This document shows, one piece after another, positions 17,580 through 26,465 of a DNA stretch of 64,000 nucleotides; the stretch's first letter is position 1, and each line of letters begins with the position of its first letter. The stretch covers positions 2,728,001 through 2,792,000 of the forward strand of contig NZ_CP060714.1 in NCBI RefSeq assembly GCF_014395975.1, read 5' to 3'. A program made the translations under genes and the position numbers. Under the pieces are notes generated by a model. That model saw nothing but the letters and a program-made list of their open reading frames with translations. It ran no database searches and had not been told where the DNA came from. This stretch comes from Diaphorobacter ruginosibacter. Lineage in GTDB: Bacteria > Pseudomonadota > Gammaproteobacteria > Burkholderiales > Burkholderiaceae_C.

Positions 17580-18127
17580 CAACGGTAGGAGAACTCGACG
17601 CGGCGGTTCTGAGCGTAGGCGTCTTCGGAATTACCCGTCGCAGCCGGCTTTTCCTTGCCGAAGCTCACGGCTTCCATCTGCGAATCCGGCACGCCCAGCA
17701 GGGCCAGCGAACGGCGCACGGCTTCCGAGCGCTTCTGGCCCAGTGCCAGGTTGTATTCGGAGCCACCGCGCTGGTCGGTATTGCCTTCCAGGTTCACCTT
17801 CTTGCCATTGTTGGCCTTCAGGAAGCGTGCGTGGCCTTCCAGGACCGATTGGTACTCCGGCTTGACGGTGTAGCTGTCGAAGTCGAAGTACACGACATGC
17901 GCCACGCCCACCGGGCCCTGGCCGGGACGGGAATTCTGGCTCATGTCGGCAGGAGTCACGGTGCTCTGGCCCGTGCCGCTGCCGGAGTTGCTGCCCTGGC
18001 CCGTGGTGGAGGTCGCGCCCTTGTCATCGACAGGAACGTCGTCCAGCTTCACGCCGGAGCTGCAGCCAGCCACCAGGGCCGTGACGGTCAGTGCAAGAGC
18101 TGCACGCTTGAAATCAAAACGAATCAT
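17579..18127 (-). CDS. pal: Peptidoglycan-associated lipoprotein Pal
   Basis: 182 residues. A lipoprotein signal ends in the lipobox VAGC (Cys22). A Gly/Ser/Thr-rich linker leads to an OmpA-like peptidoglycan-binding domain: VVYFDFDSYTVKP, NLEGNTDQRGGSEYNLALGQKR (the D-x-R-G meso-diaminopimelate-binding region) and NRRVEFSYR at the end. It anchors the outer membrane to peptidoglycan and binds TolB. AGGAG lies 6 nt before the ATG. Order tolB-pal-cpoB is conserved. Confidence 0.96.
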   Translation of the reverse strand: MIRFDFKRAALALTVTALVAGCSSGVKLDDVPVDDKGATSTTGQGSNSGSGTGQSTVTPADMSQNSRPGQGPVGVAHVVYFDFDSYTVKPEYQSVLEGHARFLKANNGKKVNLEGNTDQRGGSEYNLALGQKRSEAVRRSLALLGVPDSQMEAVSFGKEKPAATGNSEDAYAQNRRVEFSYR

Positions 18128-18206
18128 GGAGTTCTCCTAGGGAACCAGTGCTATGAATGAAAGGAAAAAAGAAAAGTGCTCGGGAAAATCGGGAAACTCT
18201 CTGTGC

Positions 18207-19535
18207 TTACTTCTGATAGGGGCCCCATGAGGGTTCCCTGATGTCTCCACCTTGGCCCGCGAGACGGGCCTTGATCTTTCCGTCCAGCGTGGTCGTCATC
18301 AGCGCCTCGCGGCCGCCTTGCTGCGTTGCATAGACGAGCAGCTTGCTGTTGGGCGCAAAGCTCGGGCTTTCGTCGGCAGCCGTGTCGGTGATCGCCGTTG
18401 CACCGCCCGATTTGAGATTCATCACGTGCAATTTAAATGCACCGCCCACGCGCGAGATGTAGGCCAGCCACTCGCCATCGGGGCTGATGGCGGGCGAGAT
18501 GTTGTAGGTTCCGCTGAAAGTGACGCGCTCGGCGCTGCCGCCGCCCGCGCTCACGCGATAGATCTGTGGCGCGCCGCCACGATCGCTCACAAAATAGATG
18601 CTGCGGCCATCGCTCGAATAGGCCGGCTCGGTGTCGATGCCGCTGCTCTGCATCAGGCGACGAGGCTCGCCACCGTTGACGGCATCGATCGTGTAGAGCT
18701 GCGAGCCGCCATCGCGGCTCAGCGTGACCGCGAGCGTGCGACCGTCGGGCGACCATGCCGGGGCGCTGTTCGAGCCCCTGAAATTGGCGATCAGGCGACG
18801 CTTGCCGCTGCTCACATCCTGCACATAGACCACGGGCTTGCGCGACTCGAACGACACATAGGCCACCTGGCCGCCGCTCGGCGACCACGCGGGCGAGATG
18901 ATGGGCTCGGAGCTTGCGAAGGCCAGCTGGGCATTCTCGCCATCCGCGTCGGCCACCCACAGCGTATAGCGGCCGCCGTTCTTCGTGACATACGACAGGC
19001 GCGTGGAGAAGACACCGCGCTCATTGAAGATCTTCTCGTAGATGAAGTCCGATATGCGGTGGGACACGAGGCGCAGGTCGGCCTGGGTGACGACGAAGCT
19101 CTGTCCGCCGAAATCCTTGCCGTTCACCACGTCCCACAGGCGGAAGCGGATGTCATAGCGGCCGTCGGCCAGTCGTGTGACGCTGCCGGAGGAGAGATAC
19201 TCCGCCGTGCGCTGGCGCCACATGGCCAGGTCGGGGCGCGAGGATTCGTCCAGCGCCACGCCGGAAGCGTCCACGGACGCCACACGGCCGCTGCGCTCCA
19301 GATCGGCGGAGACGATCGAGGAAATCTTTTGAGGAGACTGCGCTTCCCCCTTGAAGGGTGCGATCGCGACAGGAATCTGCCTTTGATCCACGCCCTTGAT
19401 TTCCACGGTGAATTCCGCAAAAGCGGGAACTGCGGAGAGGGAAGCGATGGCGGCCACTGCCTGGCGCCTCGGGATGCCAGCCACAGGGGCGGGCGATGGG
19501 ATATTGAATTTTGGAAGGATTCGGTCAGATGTCAT
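18207..19535 (-). CDS. tolB: Tol-Pal system periplasmic protein TolB
   Basis: 442 residues from the ATG at 19535, near E. coli's 430. The signal peptide contains PRRQAVAAIASLSAVPAFA. The amino-terminal domain (FTVEIKGVDQRQIPVAIAPF) is followed by a six-bladed WD40-like propeller with repeated SPAWSPSGGQVAYVSF-type blades (also PAWSPDGRTLAV, PAYSSDGRSIYF, PAISPDGEWLAY, PSFAPNSKLLVY). Longer in-frame extensions upstream are not TolB-like. No tolQRA precedes it; the next gene upstream is divergent msbA, 128 bp away, so this gene must have its own promoter. Confidence 0.96.
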   Translation of the reverse strand: MTSDRILPKFNIPSPAPVAGIPRRQAVAAIASLSAVPAFAEFTVEIKGVDQRQIPVAIAPFKGEAQSPQKISSIVSADLERSGRVASVDASGVALDESSRPDLAMWRQRTAEYLSSGSVTRLADGRYDIRFRLWDVVNGKDFGGQSFVVTQADLRLVSHRISDFIYEKIFNERGVFSTRLSYVTKNGGRYTLWVADADGENAQLAFASSEPIISPAWSPSGGQVAYVSFESRKPVVYVQDVSSGKRRLIANFRGSNSAPAWSPDGRTLAVTLSRDGGSQLYTIDAVNGGEPRRLMQSSGIDTEPAYSSDGRSIYFVSDRGGAPQIYRVSAGGGSAERVTFSGTYNISPAISPDGEWLAYISRVGGAFKLHVMNLKSGGATAITDTAADESPSFAPNSKLLVYATQQGGREALMTTTLDGKIKARLAGQGGDIREPSWGPYQK

Positions 19536-19663
19536 TGTGAACCAACGAAAAACCGTAGACGTGCCGGGTAACAGAGCTTCGCATGTTACACATGGCCTAG
19601 CAAGCCATGTGACAAACTGTGCTGAAATCTGAATACAACGCTGAGCCGTAGAATCCGCCCTCA

Positions 19664-21457
19664 ATGCAATCCTCGAATCATAGCGCTGCGCAAACAAGTT
19701 TGCCTGGCTCCACACAATCTCTGTCGCTGCTGGCACGTCTCAGGCGGCTATTGCCCTACTTTGGAAACCAGCGTCTGGGCTGGGCGATCGCTGTCATTGC
19801 GACCCTCGTGGGCGCGGCGACAGAGCCCCTCATGCCCGCGTTGCTGAAACCACTTCTGGACAAGGGGTTCACTGAGGGATCCCTCAGCCTCTGGATGGTT
19901 CCCGTATCCCTCATCGGTCTTTTCTTCGTGCGCGGCATGGCGCAGTTCTGCGGCGCCTACGCTCTGGCGCGCATTGCCAACGAGGGCATGCTCAAGCTGC
20001 GCACCGCCCTCTTCGACCGCCTGCTGGTGGCGGACATGAGCCTCTACTCGCGTCAATCCGCGAGCGCGTTGTCCAATACCGTGGTGTACGAGGTGCAGAC
20101 CGGCTTTACCGCGCTGGTGCAGGCCCTGATGGGCATATCGCGCGACGGATTCACCGCCATCGCCCTCTTGGGCTACTTGATTTACCTTAATTGGCAATTG
20201 ACCTTGATCATTGCCGTGATGGGCCCGGGCGTGTCCTGGATCATGAAAACCCTGTCCCGCAGGCTCTACAAGCTGACCAAAAGCAGCCAGAAAGCCACCG
20301 ATGACCTGGCCTACGTCGTGGAGGAAAACGTGCTGGCCCACCGCATGGTGCGTCTGCATGGCGCCGAAGCCGACCAGACCGGCCGCTTCACGGTGCTGAG
20401 CCGCAACCTGCGCACGCTGGCCATCAAGTCCACCATCGCCTCCGCCGCCATGACCCCCCTCACGCAGCTGCTGGCCTCCGTAGCACTCTCCGCGGTGCTC
20501 TGCATTGCGCTCTGGCAGAGCCACGGCAACATCTCGACCACCGATGTGACCGTGGGCGGCTTCGCCTCGTTCATCGCCGCGATGCTGATGCTGATTGCGC
20601 CCATCCGCCGCCTGGCCGACGTGGCCAACCCCATCACGCGCGGCGTGGCAGCCCTCGAGCGCGGCCTGATGCTGCTGAACGACGCCAAGGCGGAAGATGG
20701 CGGCACCTACCGCAAGGACCGTGCGGAAGGCAGCATTTCGCTGCGCGATGTGACCGTGGCCTTCGACACCGACCTGATGCCCGCGATCAACAAGCTGTCG
20801 CTGGACATCCGGGCGGGCGAGGTGGTCGCGCTGGTCGGCCCCTCGGGGGCCGGCAAGACCACGTTGGTGAACCTGCTTCCCCGCTTCATCACGCCCAATG
20901 CAGGCCAGGTGAGCCTCGACGGCGTGCCGGTCGAGCAATGGGACCTGCGCGCGCTGCGCACCCAGTTCGCCATGGTGAGCCAGGACGTGGTGATGTTCAA
21001 TGACAGCATTGCCGTGAACGTCGCGCTTGGCTCCGCCGTGGACGAGGCCCGGGTGCTGGAATGCCTGAAGGCCGCCAACCTGGCCGACCATGTGGCCGGC
21101 CTGCCCCAGGGCATCCACACGGTGGTCGGCCACAATGCCACGCAGCTTTCGGGCGGCCAGCGCCAGCGCCTGGCCATTGCTCGCGCGCTCTACAAGAACG
21201 CCCCGATCCTGATCCTTGACGAGGCCACCTCGGCGCTCGACACCGAGTCGGAGCGTCTGGTGCAGGAGGCCCTGCAGCGCCTGATGACCGGCCGCACGAC
21301 GCTCGTGATCGCACACCGGCTGTCCACCATCGAGCACGCAGACCGCGTGGTCGTGATGGAGCGTGGCCGCATCGCCGAGCAAGGCACGCATGCCGAACTG
21401 ATGGCCATGGGCGGCCTGTATGCACGCCTGCAGGCGCACCCCTCGCTGGATAGCTGA
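19664..21457 (+). CDS. msbA: Lipid A/LPS-core flippase MsbA (ABC exporter half-transporter)
   Basis: 597 residues, full-length. A six-helix transmembrane domain (about 25-340) contains the coupling-region segment KATDDLAYVVEENVLAHRMVRL. The ATPase domain has Walker A GPSGAGKTT (392-400), signature LSGGQRQRLAIARAL and Walker B LILDEATSALD. MsbA flips core-lipid A across the inner membrane, upstream of ligation of the polysaccharide from the wzm locus. It is monocistronic, divergent from tolB, and followed by a strong terminator. Confidence 0.94.
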   Translation: MQSSNHSAAQTSLPGSTQSLSLLARLRRLLPYFGNQRLGWAIAVIATLVGAATEPLMPALLKPLLDKGFTEGSLSLWMVPVSLIGLFFVRGMAQFCGAYALARIANEGMLKLRTALFDRLLVADMSLYSRQSASALSNTVVYEVQTGFTALVQALMGISRDGFTAIALLGYLIYLNWQLTLIIAVMGPGVSWIMKTLSRRLYKLTKSSQKATDDLAYVVEENVLAHRMVRLHGAEADQTGRFTVLSRNLRTLAIKSTIASAAMTPLTQLLASVALSAVLCIALWQSHGNISTTDVTVGGFASFIAAMLMLIAPIRRLADVANPITRGVAALERGLMLLNDAKAEDGGTYRKDRAEGSISLRDVTVAFDTDLMPAINKLSLDIRAGEVVALVGPSGAGKTTLVNLLPRFITPNAGQVSLDGVPVEQWDLRALRTQFAMVSQDVVMFNDSIAVNVALGSAVDEARVLECLKAANLADHVAGLPQGIHTVVGHNATQLSGGQRQRLAIARALYKNAPILILDEATSALDTESERLVQEALQRLMTGRTTLVIAHRLSTIEHADRVVVMERGRIAEQGTHAELMAMGGLYARLQAHPSLDS

Positions 21458-21486
21458 GACCTCACCAGAGAATCTCGGAAGCAAAG

Positions 21487-21524
21487 AAAAAGCCGGCGAT
21501 GCAGAAGCACCGACCGGCTTTTTT
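21487..21524. terminator. Bidirectional intrinsic terminator between msbA and the ankyrin gene
   Basis: The arms AAAAAGCCGG (21487-21496) and CCGGCTTTTT (21514-21523) pair perfectly around a 17-nt loop, with a T run on each strand. It lies 30 bp after msbA and 58 bp after the end of the convergent ankyrin gene. Confidence 0.88.
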
Positions 21525-21581
21525 GTTGCCCTCGGTTACGTCCCGCTGCAATTTAACCAGCGGTACGTATTCTTCCAGCGC

Positions 21582-22355
21582 TCACCAGGTTCCCTTGGGG
21601 ACGGGGGCTGCGGCAGGTGCCGGGGTGGGCGCCTGGGCAGGCAGCACGCCGCCCGAGCCGGCTGCCGGCCGGGGCCTGCGGTTCTTGAGCGCATTGGCCA
21701 CCAGTTCGGCCATGTCGTTGCGGTCAGCCTTTTTCGCGAAGTCGACGGCCGTCATGCCCTTGTCGTTGCGCAGCGCCGGATCGGCGCCCTCCTCGATCAG
21801 CAGGCGCGATGCCTCCGCCGTGCCATAGCTCACCGCCATCATGAGCGGCGTGGTGCCGTTCGGCGATGCGGCATCGATGTAGGCATAGTGCTCAAGCAGC
21901 AGCTGGATCATGGGCACCGCCTGGTCGGTGGTGCACGAGGCCGCGTAGTGCAGCGGCGTCCAGCCGGTCTTGTTGACATCCGCATCACGCGCGATCAGGG
22001 CCTTGGCCACATCCACCTTGCCCTGGATGGCGGCGATCATCAGCGGACTTTCGTCCTTCTTGTTGCGCAGTTCCACATTCGTGCCCTTGGCCTGCAGGAT
22101 GGCATCGAAGGCACGCAGCGACCCCTTTTGCAGCGCGAAGACGAGAGGCGGCTCTCCGCCTGCATTGCGCGTGTTGGGATCGAAGCCGCGCTTGAGCAGC
22201 GTCTGGATGGCGGACGGATTGTCCCGAATGATGGCCGTAAAGAAATCGTCGAACGACCCGGCACGCGACATTGCGGGCACGGCAGTGAAGCCCAGCGCGG
22301 CCAGCGCCGTGAGCACCTGGCGGCGGCTTGCGGAAGAAGAAGTGACCTGGTTCAT
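21582..22355 (-). CDS. Exported ankyrin-repeat protein
   Basis: 257 residues. The N-terminus SASRRQVLTALAALGFTAVPAMS is a signal peptide with a twin-arginine look. About five ankyrin repeats follow (about 35-215), for example ESPLMIAAIQGKVDVAKALI, GWTPLHYAAS and TTPLMMAVSYGTAEASRLLI. The tail is Pro/Ala-rich. Such proteins mediate protein binding; the periplasmic partner is unknown. The start codon overlaps the tatD stop (ATGA), so it is the distal gene of the tatD unit. Confidence 0.87.
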   Translation of the reverse strand: MNQVTSSSASRRQVLTALAALGFTAVPAMSRAGSFDDFFTAIIRDNPSAIQTLLKRGFDPNTRNAGGEPPLVFALQKGSLRAFDAILQAKGTNVELRNKKDESPLMIAAIQGKVDVAKALIARDADVNKTGWTPLHYAASCTTDQAVPMIQLLLEHYAYIDAASPNGTTPLMMAVSYGTAEASRLLIEEGADPALRNDKGMTAVDFAKKADRNDMAELVANALKNRRPRPAAGSGGVLPAQAPTPAPAAAPVPKGTW

Positions 22356-23158
22356 TGTTCGGTCCTCAGGAAAAGATCGTCGAAATTCTTGCTCGTGGCC
22401 TCCGCGACGGCCTCGACGGACACACCCTTCACCGTGGCCAGCTGCTGCGCCACATAGGGCACATAGGACGGGTTGTTGGTCTTGCCACGATAGGGAACGG
22501 GGGCGAGATACGGGCTATCGGTCTCGATCAGCAGGCGATCCATCGGCACGAAGGCCGCCACGTCGCGCAGGTCCTGCGCGTTCTTGAAGGTCAGGATGCC
22601 CGAGAACGAAATGTAGTAGCCCAGGTCGAGCGCTGCACGCGCGACTTCTGCGGTCTCGGTGAAACAGTGGAAGACGCCGCCCGCCCGGTTGCCCGCACCA
22701 TCCTCGCCCTCCTCGCGCAGGATGCGGAGCGTATCGACGGAAGCACTGCGGGTGTGGATCACCAGCGGCTTGGTGCAGGCGCGCGCGGCGCGGATGTGCG
22801 TGCGAAAGCGCTCGCGCTGCCACTCCAGGTCGGCCACCGTGCGTCCTCCCTTGCGGTCTTCCATGCCGTAGTAGTCCAGGCCCGTCTCGCCGATCGCGAT
22901 CACCCGCGGCAGCGCGGCGCGCGCAAGCAGGTCCTCGACACTGGGCTCGGTCAGCCCCTCGGTGTCGGGATGCACGCCGACGGTGGCCCAGAAATTGTCA
23001 TAGCTGGTGGCCAGGCCGTGTACGCCCTCGAACTCCTCCATGGTGGTGCAGATGCATAGCGCGCGATCCACCTTGGCCTCGGCCATGGCTTCGCGGATCG
23101 GAATCAACTTCTCGACAAGTTCGGGAAAGTTGAGATGACAGTGTGAATCGGTGAACAT
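22352..23158 (-). CDS. TatD-family metal-dependent DNase (YcfH-like)
   Basis: 268 residues from the ATG at 23158. TIM-barrel amidohydrolase features: DSHCHLNF (the H-x-H metal ligands), GVHPDTE, IGETGLDYYG (the bridging Glu), VIHTRSA, GVFHCFTE and LIETDSPYLAP (the Asp). The family comprises 3'-5' exonucleases and D-aminoacyl hydrolases; YcfH-type members in this chromosomal context are usually annotated as hydrolases. A much longer upstream extension overlaps pilZ and its terminator and is not TatD-like. Confidence 0.93.
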   Translation of the reverse strand: MFTDSHCHLNFPELVEKLIPIREAMAEAKVDRALCICTTMEEFEGVHGLATSYDNFWATVGVHPDTEGLTEPSVEDLLARAALPRVIAIGETGLDYYGMEDRKGGRTVADLEWQRERFRTHIRAARACTKPLVIHTRSASVDTLRILREEGEDGAGNRAGGVFHCFTETAEVARAALDLGYYISFSGILTFKNAQDLRDVAAFVPMDRLLIETDSPYLAPVPYRGKTNNPSYVPYVAQQLATVKGVSVEAVAEATSKNFDDLFLRTEQ

Positions 23159-23190
23159 GATGAATCTGGACAATGAAGCGACCCAGCGAC

Positions 23191-23218
23191 AAAAAAGCCG
23201 GCGCTTGCGGTGCCGGCT
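23191..23218 (-). terminator. Intrinsic terminator after pilZ
   Basis: On the reverse strand AGCCGGC (23218-23212) pairs with GCCGGCT (23202-23196), followed by a run of T (23196-23191). It lies between pilZ and tatD, so tatD probably receives only part of the pilZ transcription or has its own promoter. Confidence 0.75.
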
Positions 23219-23267
23219 CGTGAGGGCTGCCGTCGGCGCCCTGTGTGAACAATGCTCAAACCAATGA

Positions 23268-23627
23268 TCAAATGGTCTGGGTAGGCCGATCGGCACCGAG
23301 GCTGGCCCCCAGGACCTCCTCGATCCGTGCGCGCAGCGCGCGGGATTTGTCGTCTTTGGGGAACTGGATGCCGATGCCCTGCGTACGGTTGCCGGATGCA
23401 CGCGCGGGAGTAACCCAGGCCACTTTACCCGCAACCGGATAACGCTGTGTATCGTCGGGCAAAGTCAGCAGCACGTAGACATCATCGCCCAAGCGGTAAT
23501 CCTTGGCGGTGGGAACAAACACCCCGCCATCCTCGAAGAACGGGATGAAGGCAGCGTAGAGCGCGGCCTTTTCCTTGATGGCCAGCTGCATCACGCTGGG
23601 ACGGGCGACGGTGGAAGGTGTGCTCAT
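23268..23627 (-). CDS. pilZ: PilZ domain protein (type IV pilus biogenesis type)
   Basis: 119 residues, a single PilZ domain. LYAAFIPFFEDGGVFVPTAKDYRLGDDVYVLL and VAWVTPARASGNRTQGIGIQF match the PilZ protein that sits downstream of holB in many beta- and gammaproteobacteria. The R-x-x-x-R c-di-GMP-binding motif of canonical PilZ receptors is not visible at the N-terminus, as in Pseudomonas PilZ itself, which acts through pilus proteins rather than by binding c-di-GMP. It is 15 bp after holB. Confidence 0.9.
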   Translation of the reverse strand: MSTPSTVARPSVMQLAIKEKAALYAAFIPFFEDGGVFVPTAKDYRLGDDVYVLLTLPDDTQRYPVAGKVAWVTPARASGNRTQGIGIQFPKDDKSRALRARIEEVLGASLGADRPTQTI

Positions 23628-23642
23628 GTCGGGCTCGGAGGG

Positions 23643-24683
23643 TCAATGCCTCGAGTTTAGGGCGTTTTTCGCCTGGGCGACAAGTGCCTCGAGCATCAGG
23701 CCGCCGTTGAACGGATGGTCCGCCGTGCGCGCCTGCTGCGAAAGCGCCTTGGCCCAGCGCGTGAGCTGGATCATCGCAGGCGCGCGAGGCAGGTCGCCGG
23801 GTGAAAAATAGCGCGGCTCGGCGCCCGCCTGCACCGACAGCAGGTCGTGGCAGAGCTTCTGAAGCGCCTCGATGGCCTGCGGGGGAGAGAGATCCGACAG
23901 CGCCGACACGTCTCCGCGCGCCACCGCCTTCGGAAGCAGCGCCCACGCCTGCGGGCTGCGGCCCGACCGCGCCAGGGCAAGTGCATCCTCGGGGCGTCCG
24001 CCGCTTGCGCGCAGCAGCGCCGCAGCCGTGTCGCCCGCAATGCCCTGCCCCCGCAACCATTCCAGCATCTGCGCCTGCGTCGGCCATTGCATGGTGTGGC
24101 CCATGCAGCGGCTGCGGATCGTGGGCAGGAGCTCGTGCGCGGCCTCGGTGGCCAGAACGAATCGCACATCGCCCGGCGGCTCCTCCAGTGTCTTGAGAAG
24201 CGCGTTCGCCGTGACGTGGTTCATCTGCTCTGCCGGATACACCAGCACCGCCTTGCCCCGCCCGCGCGCAGAGGTCCGCTGGGAGAACTCCACCGCATCG
24301 CGCATGGCCTCCACGCGGATCTCCCGGCTCGGCTTGCGCTTCTTGTCGTCGATCTCGCTCTGCGCCTTCTCGGGCAGAGGCCAGCCAAGTTCGATCATCT
24401 GCGTCTCTGGCATCAGCACGCACAGATCGGCATGTACGTGCACGTCGATGCCGTGGCAGCTCTGGCATTGGCCGCAGGCGCCATGCGGCGTGGGCGCATC
24501 GCACAGCCAGGCGCGCACCAGTTCCATCGACAGGCTGAACTGCCCCATGCCCGAGGGCCCCTGCAGCAGCCAGGCATGGCCACGCTGCGCGAGCAAGGCA
24601 TCGCGCTGGGCGGCGATCCACGGGGCGGCGGCCTTTGCCGCCGAGGCGCTTTCGCTCATGGCCTCGTTCATGGCTTCACTCAT
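23643..24683 (-). CDS. holB: DNA polymerase III subunit delta' (HolB)
   Basis: 346 residues. The clamp-loader AAA+ domain has a degenerate P-loop, GPSGMGQF in place of GKT, as expected for the ATPase-inactive delta' subunit. The zinc module CGQCQSC-H and the sensor region NALLKTLEEPPGDVRFVLAT-IRSRC are present. Delta' works with delta and tau/gamma to load the beta clamp. The ATG at 24683 overlaps the tmk stop by 8 bp; the N-terminus has an odd M-N/S-E-A-M repeat, so a start a few residues later is possible. Confidence 0.93.
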   Translation of the reverse strand: MSEAMNEAMSESASAAKAAAPWIAAQRDALLAQRGHAWLLQGPSGMGQFSLSMELVRAWLCDAPTPHGACGQCQSCHGIDVHVHADLCVLMPETQMIELGWPLPEKAQSEIDDKKRKPSREIRVEAMRDAVEFSQRTSARGRGKAVLVYPAEQMNHVTANALLKTLEEPPGDVRFVLATEAAHELLPTIRSRCMGHTMQWPTQAQMLEWLRGQGIAGDTAAALLRASGGRPEDALALARSGRSPQAWALLPKAVARGDVSALSDLSPPQAIEALQKLCHDLLSVQAGAEPRYFSPGDLPRAPAMIQLTRWAKALSQQARTADHPFNGGLMLEALVAQAKNALNSRH

Positions 24684-25350
24684 GGGTATGGGCTCCCGCA
24701 AGGTCAGCGCCCAGCAGGCCGCGCGTGCGCATGGCCTCCATGACCTGTGCGGCCACCGCCTCCCGGTCACGCGACGAGTCGATGCGTGCAAAACGCTCGG
24801 GATCTGCCACCGCGCGATCCGCATAGCCCTGGGCCACGCGCTCGAAGAACGCCTCGGGCTGGGCCTCGAAGCGATCGGGCGTGCGCGCTGCGGCAAGGCG
24901 CTGCGCGGCCACCCGGGGCGGAACGTCGAACCAGATCGTCACGTCGGGATTGCGCAGCCGCTGCGGGTCTTCGGCAAGACCCGTCTGCACCAGTTGCTCC
25001 AGGTACGACAGCACCTGCCGGTCAAAACCTCGGCCCGCCCCCTGGTACGCGAAGGTGGCGTCGGTGAAACGGTCGCACAGCACCACCTCGCCGCGCGCAA
25101 GCGCCGGCTCGATCACGCAGCGCAGGTGGTCGCGCCGCCCGGCGAACGCGAGCAGCGCCTCGGTCAGTGCATCCATGCCGTCATGCAGCAGCATCTCGCG
25201 CAGTTTCTCGGCAAGCGGTGTCCCGCCGGGCTCGCGCGTGAGCGTCACCACGCGGCCTGTGTCGCGGAAGGCCTGCGCCAATGCAGCGATGTGGGAAGAT
25301 TTCCCCGCGCCATCGATGCCCTCAAATGAGATGAACAGGCCCTGGGTCAT
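24676..25350 (-). CDS. tmk: Thymidylate kinase
   Basis: 224 residues. It phosphorylates dTMP to dTDP. P-loop FEGIDGAGKSSH, the DR-x motif CDRFTDATFAYQGAGRGFD (with the substrate-binding D-R-F/Y) and LTREPGGTPLAEKLREMLL are all present. It lies between mltG (47 bp) and holB (overlapping), the standard gene order. Confidence 0.97.
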   Translation of the reverse strand: MTQGLFISFEGIDGAGKSSHIAALAQAFRDTGRVVTLTREPGGTPLAEKLREMLLHDGMDALTEALLAFAGRRDHLRCVIEPALARGEVVLCDRFTDATFAYQGAGRGFDRQVLSYLEQLVQTGLAEDPQRLRNPDVTIWFDVPPRVAAQRLAAARTPDRFEAQPEAFFERVAQGYADRAVADPERFARIDSSRDREAVAAQVMEAMRTRGLLGADLAGAHTHE

Positions 25351-25397
25351 TGCTTGCTTTTCTTCACTTCGTCATTCATTCCATCAAGCCCTGCGGC

Positions 25398-26456
25398 TCA
25401 TTCCTCTTCGCCCTTTGCCGGGCGTTGCCCGCGCTGGTAGCGGTTCACGGCACGGTTGTGCTCGTCCAGCGATGTGCTGAAGTGGCTGGAGCCATCGCCC
25501 TTGGCCACGAAGTACAGCGCCTTCGTGCGCGCCGGCTGCACGGCCGCCAGCAACGCTGCCTTGCCCGGCAGCGAGATCGGGGTCGGTGGCAACCCTGCAC
25601 GCGTATAGGTGTTCCAGGGGGTGTCGGCCTGCAGGTCGCGCTTGCGCAGATTGCCGTCGAACCGCTCCCCCATGCCGTAGATCACCGTCGGGTCCGTCTG
25701 CAGCAGCATGCCGATGCGCAGGCGGTTGGCGAACACGCCCGCGATCTCCGCGCGATCCTGCGCGCTGCCGGTTTCCTTCTCGACGATGCTCGCCAGAATC
25801 AGTGCCTCGCCGGCCGACTTGAGCGGCGTATCGGACTCGCGCTGCGACCAGGCGGCCTCGAGTCGGCGGTCCATGGCGTGCAATGCGCGGTTCAGCACCG
25901 CGAGGTCGCTGCTGCCCTTGGCATAAGTGTAGGTATCCGGGAAGAAGCGCCCCTCCGCCGGGACGCCCTCGCGGCCGAGCGCCTTCATCAGCTCCTCGTT
26001 CGACATCGCCGCCGTGTCCGGCCTCAGCGCATCGGCCTTGGCCAGTGCAGCGCGCATCTGCCTGAAGGTCCAGCCCTCCACCACGGTGACCGCGCGCAGG
26101 CTCGATTCGCCGCGCGCCAGCTTTTGCAGTAGTTGATACGGCGTCGTGCCGGCCGGAATCTCGTAGTTGCCCGCCTTGATCTGACGATCCTGGCCAGACA
26201 GACGGAACCAGTAGTACAGCAGGCGGGCATCCGTCTGCACGCCCGCCTTCACGGCGGCGGCGGCGACCCCGCGCGGGGTCGTCCCGGGCTCGATCTCAAG
26301 CTCCAGCGGTTCCCCGCCGGTTCCACTCGCACGCAGCGGCAGCGGCGCGTGCAGCCACCAATACGCCGCACCCGCTGCGGCAAGTGCCACAAGCACCAGG
26401 AAAATAATGAATCGACGCACAACCCTACCAAGCGTGTGAATGGAACAGAGCATCAT
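25398..26456 (-). CDS. mltG: Endolytic murein transglycosylase MltG (YceG-like)
   Basis: 352 residues. One N-terminal transmembrane helix (about 16-35, RRFIIFLVLVALAAAGAAYWW) places a LysM-like plus catalytic YceG domain in the periplasm. The catalytic motif LASIVEKETG includes Glu226/Glu228, followed by FANRLRIGMLLQTDPTVIYG. MltG cleaves nascent glycan strands and acts as a terminase for chain length. The ATG at 26456 is only 9 bp from the divergent ygfZ start; the true start may be a few codons later. Confidence 0.94.
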   Translation of the reverse strand: MMLCSIHTLGRVVRRFIIFLVLVALAAAGAAYWWLHAPLPLRASGTGGEPLELEIEPGTTPRGVAAAAVKAGVQTDARLLYYWFRLSGQDRQIKAGNYEIPAGTTPYQLLQKLARGESSLRAVTVVEGWTFRQMRAALAKADALRPDTAAMSNEELMKALGREGVPAEGRFFPDTYTYAKGSSDLAVLNRALHAMDRRLEAAWSQRESDTPLKSAGEALILASIVEKETGSAQDRAEIAGVFANRLRIGMLLQTDPTVIYGMGERFDGNLRKRDLQADTPWNTYTRAGLPPTPISLPGKAALLAAVQPARTKALYFVAKGDGSSHFSTSLDEHNRAVNRYQRGQRPAKGEEE

Positions 26457-26465
26457 AATTCACCC

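Noticed and set aside
22352..23434. Longer TatD start upstream of 23158
   Set aside because: The extension would run through the terminator hairpin and into pilZ, and its residues do not match the TatD family, which starts at FTDSHCHL.
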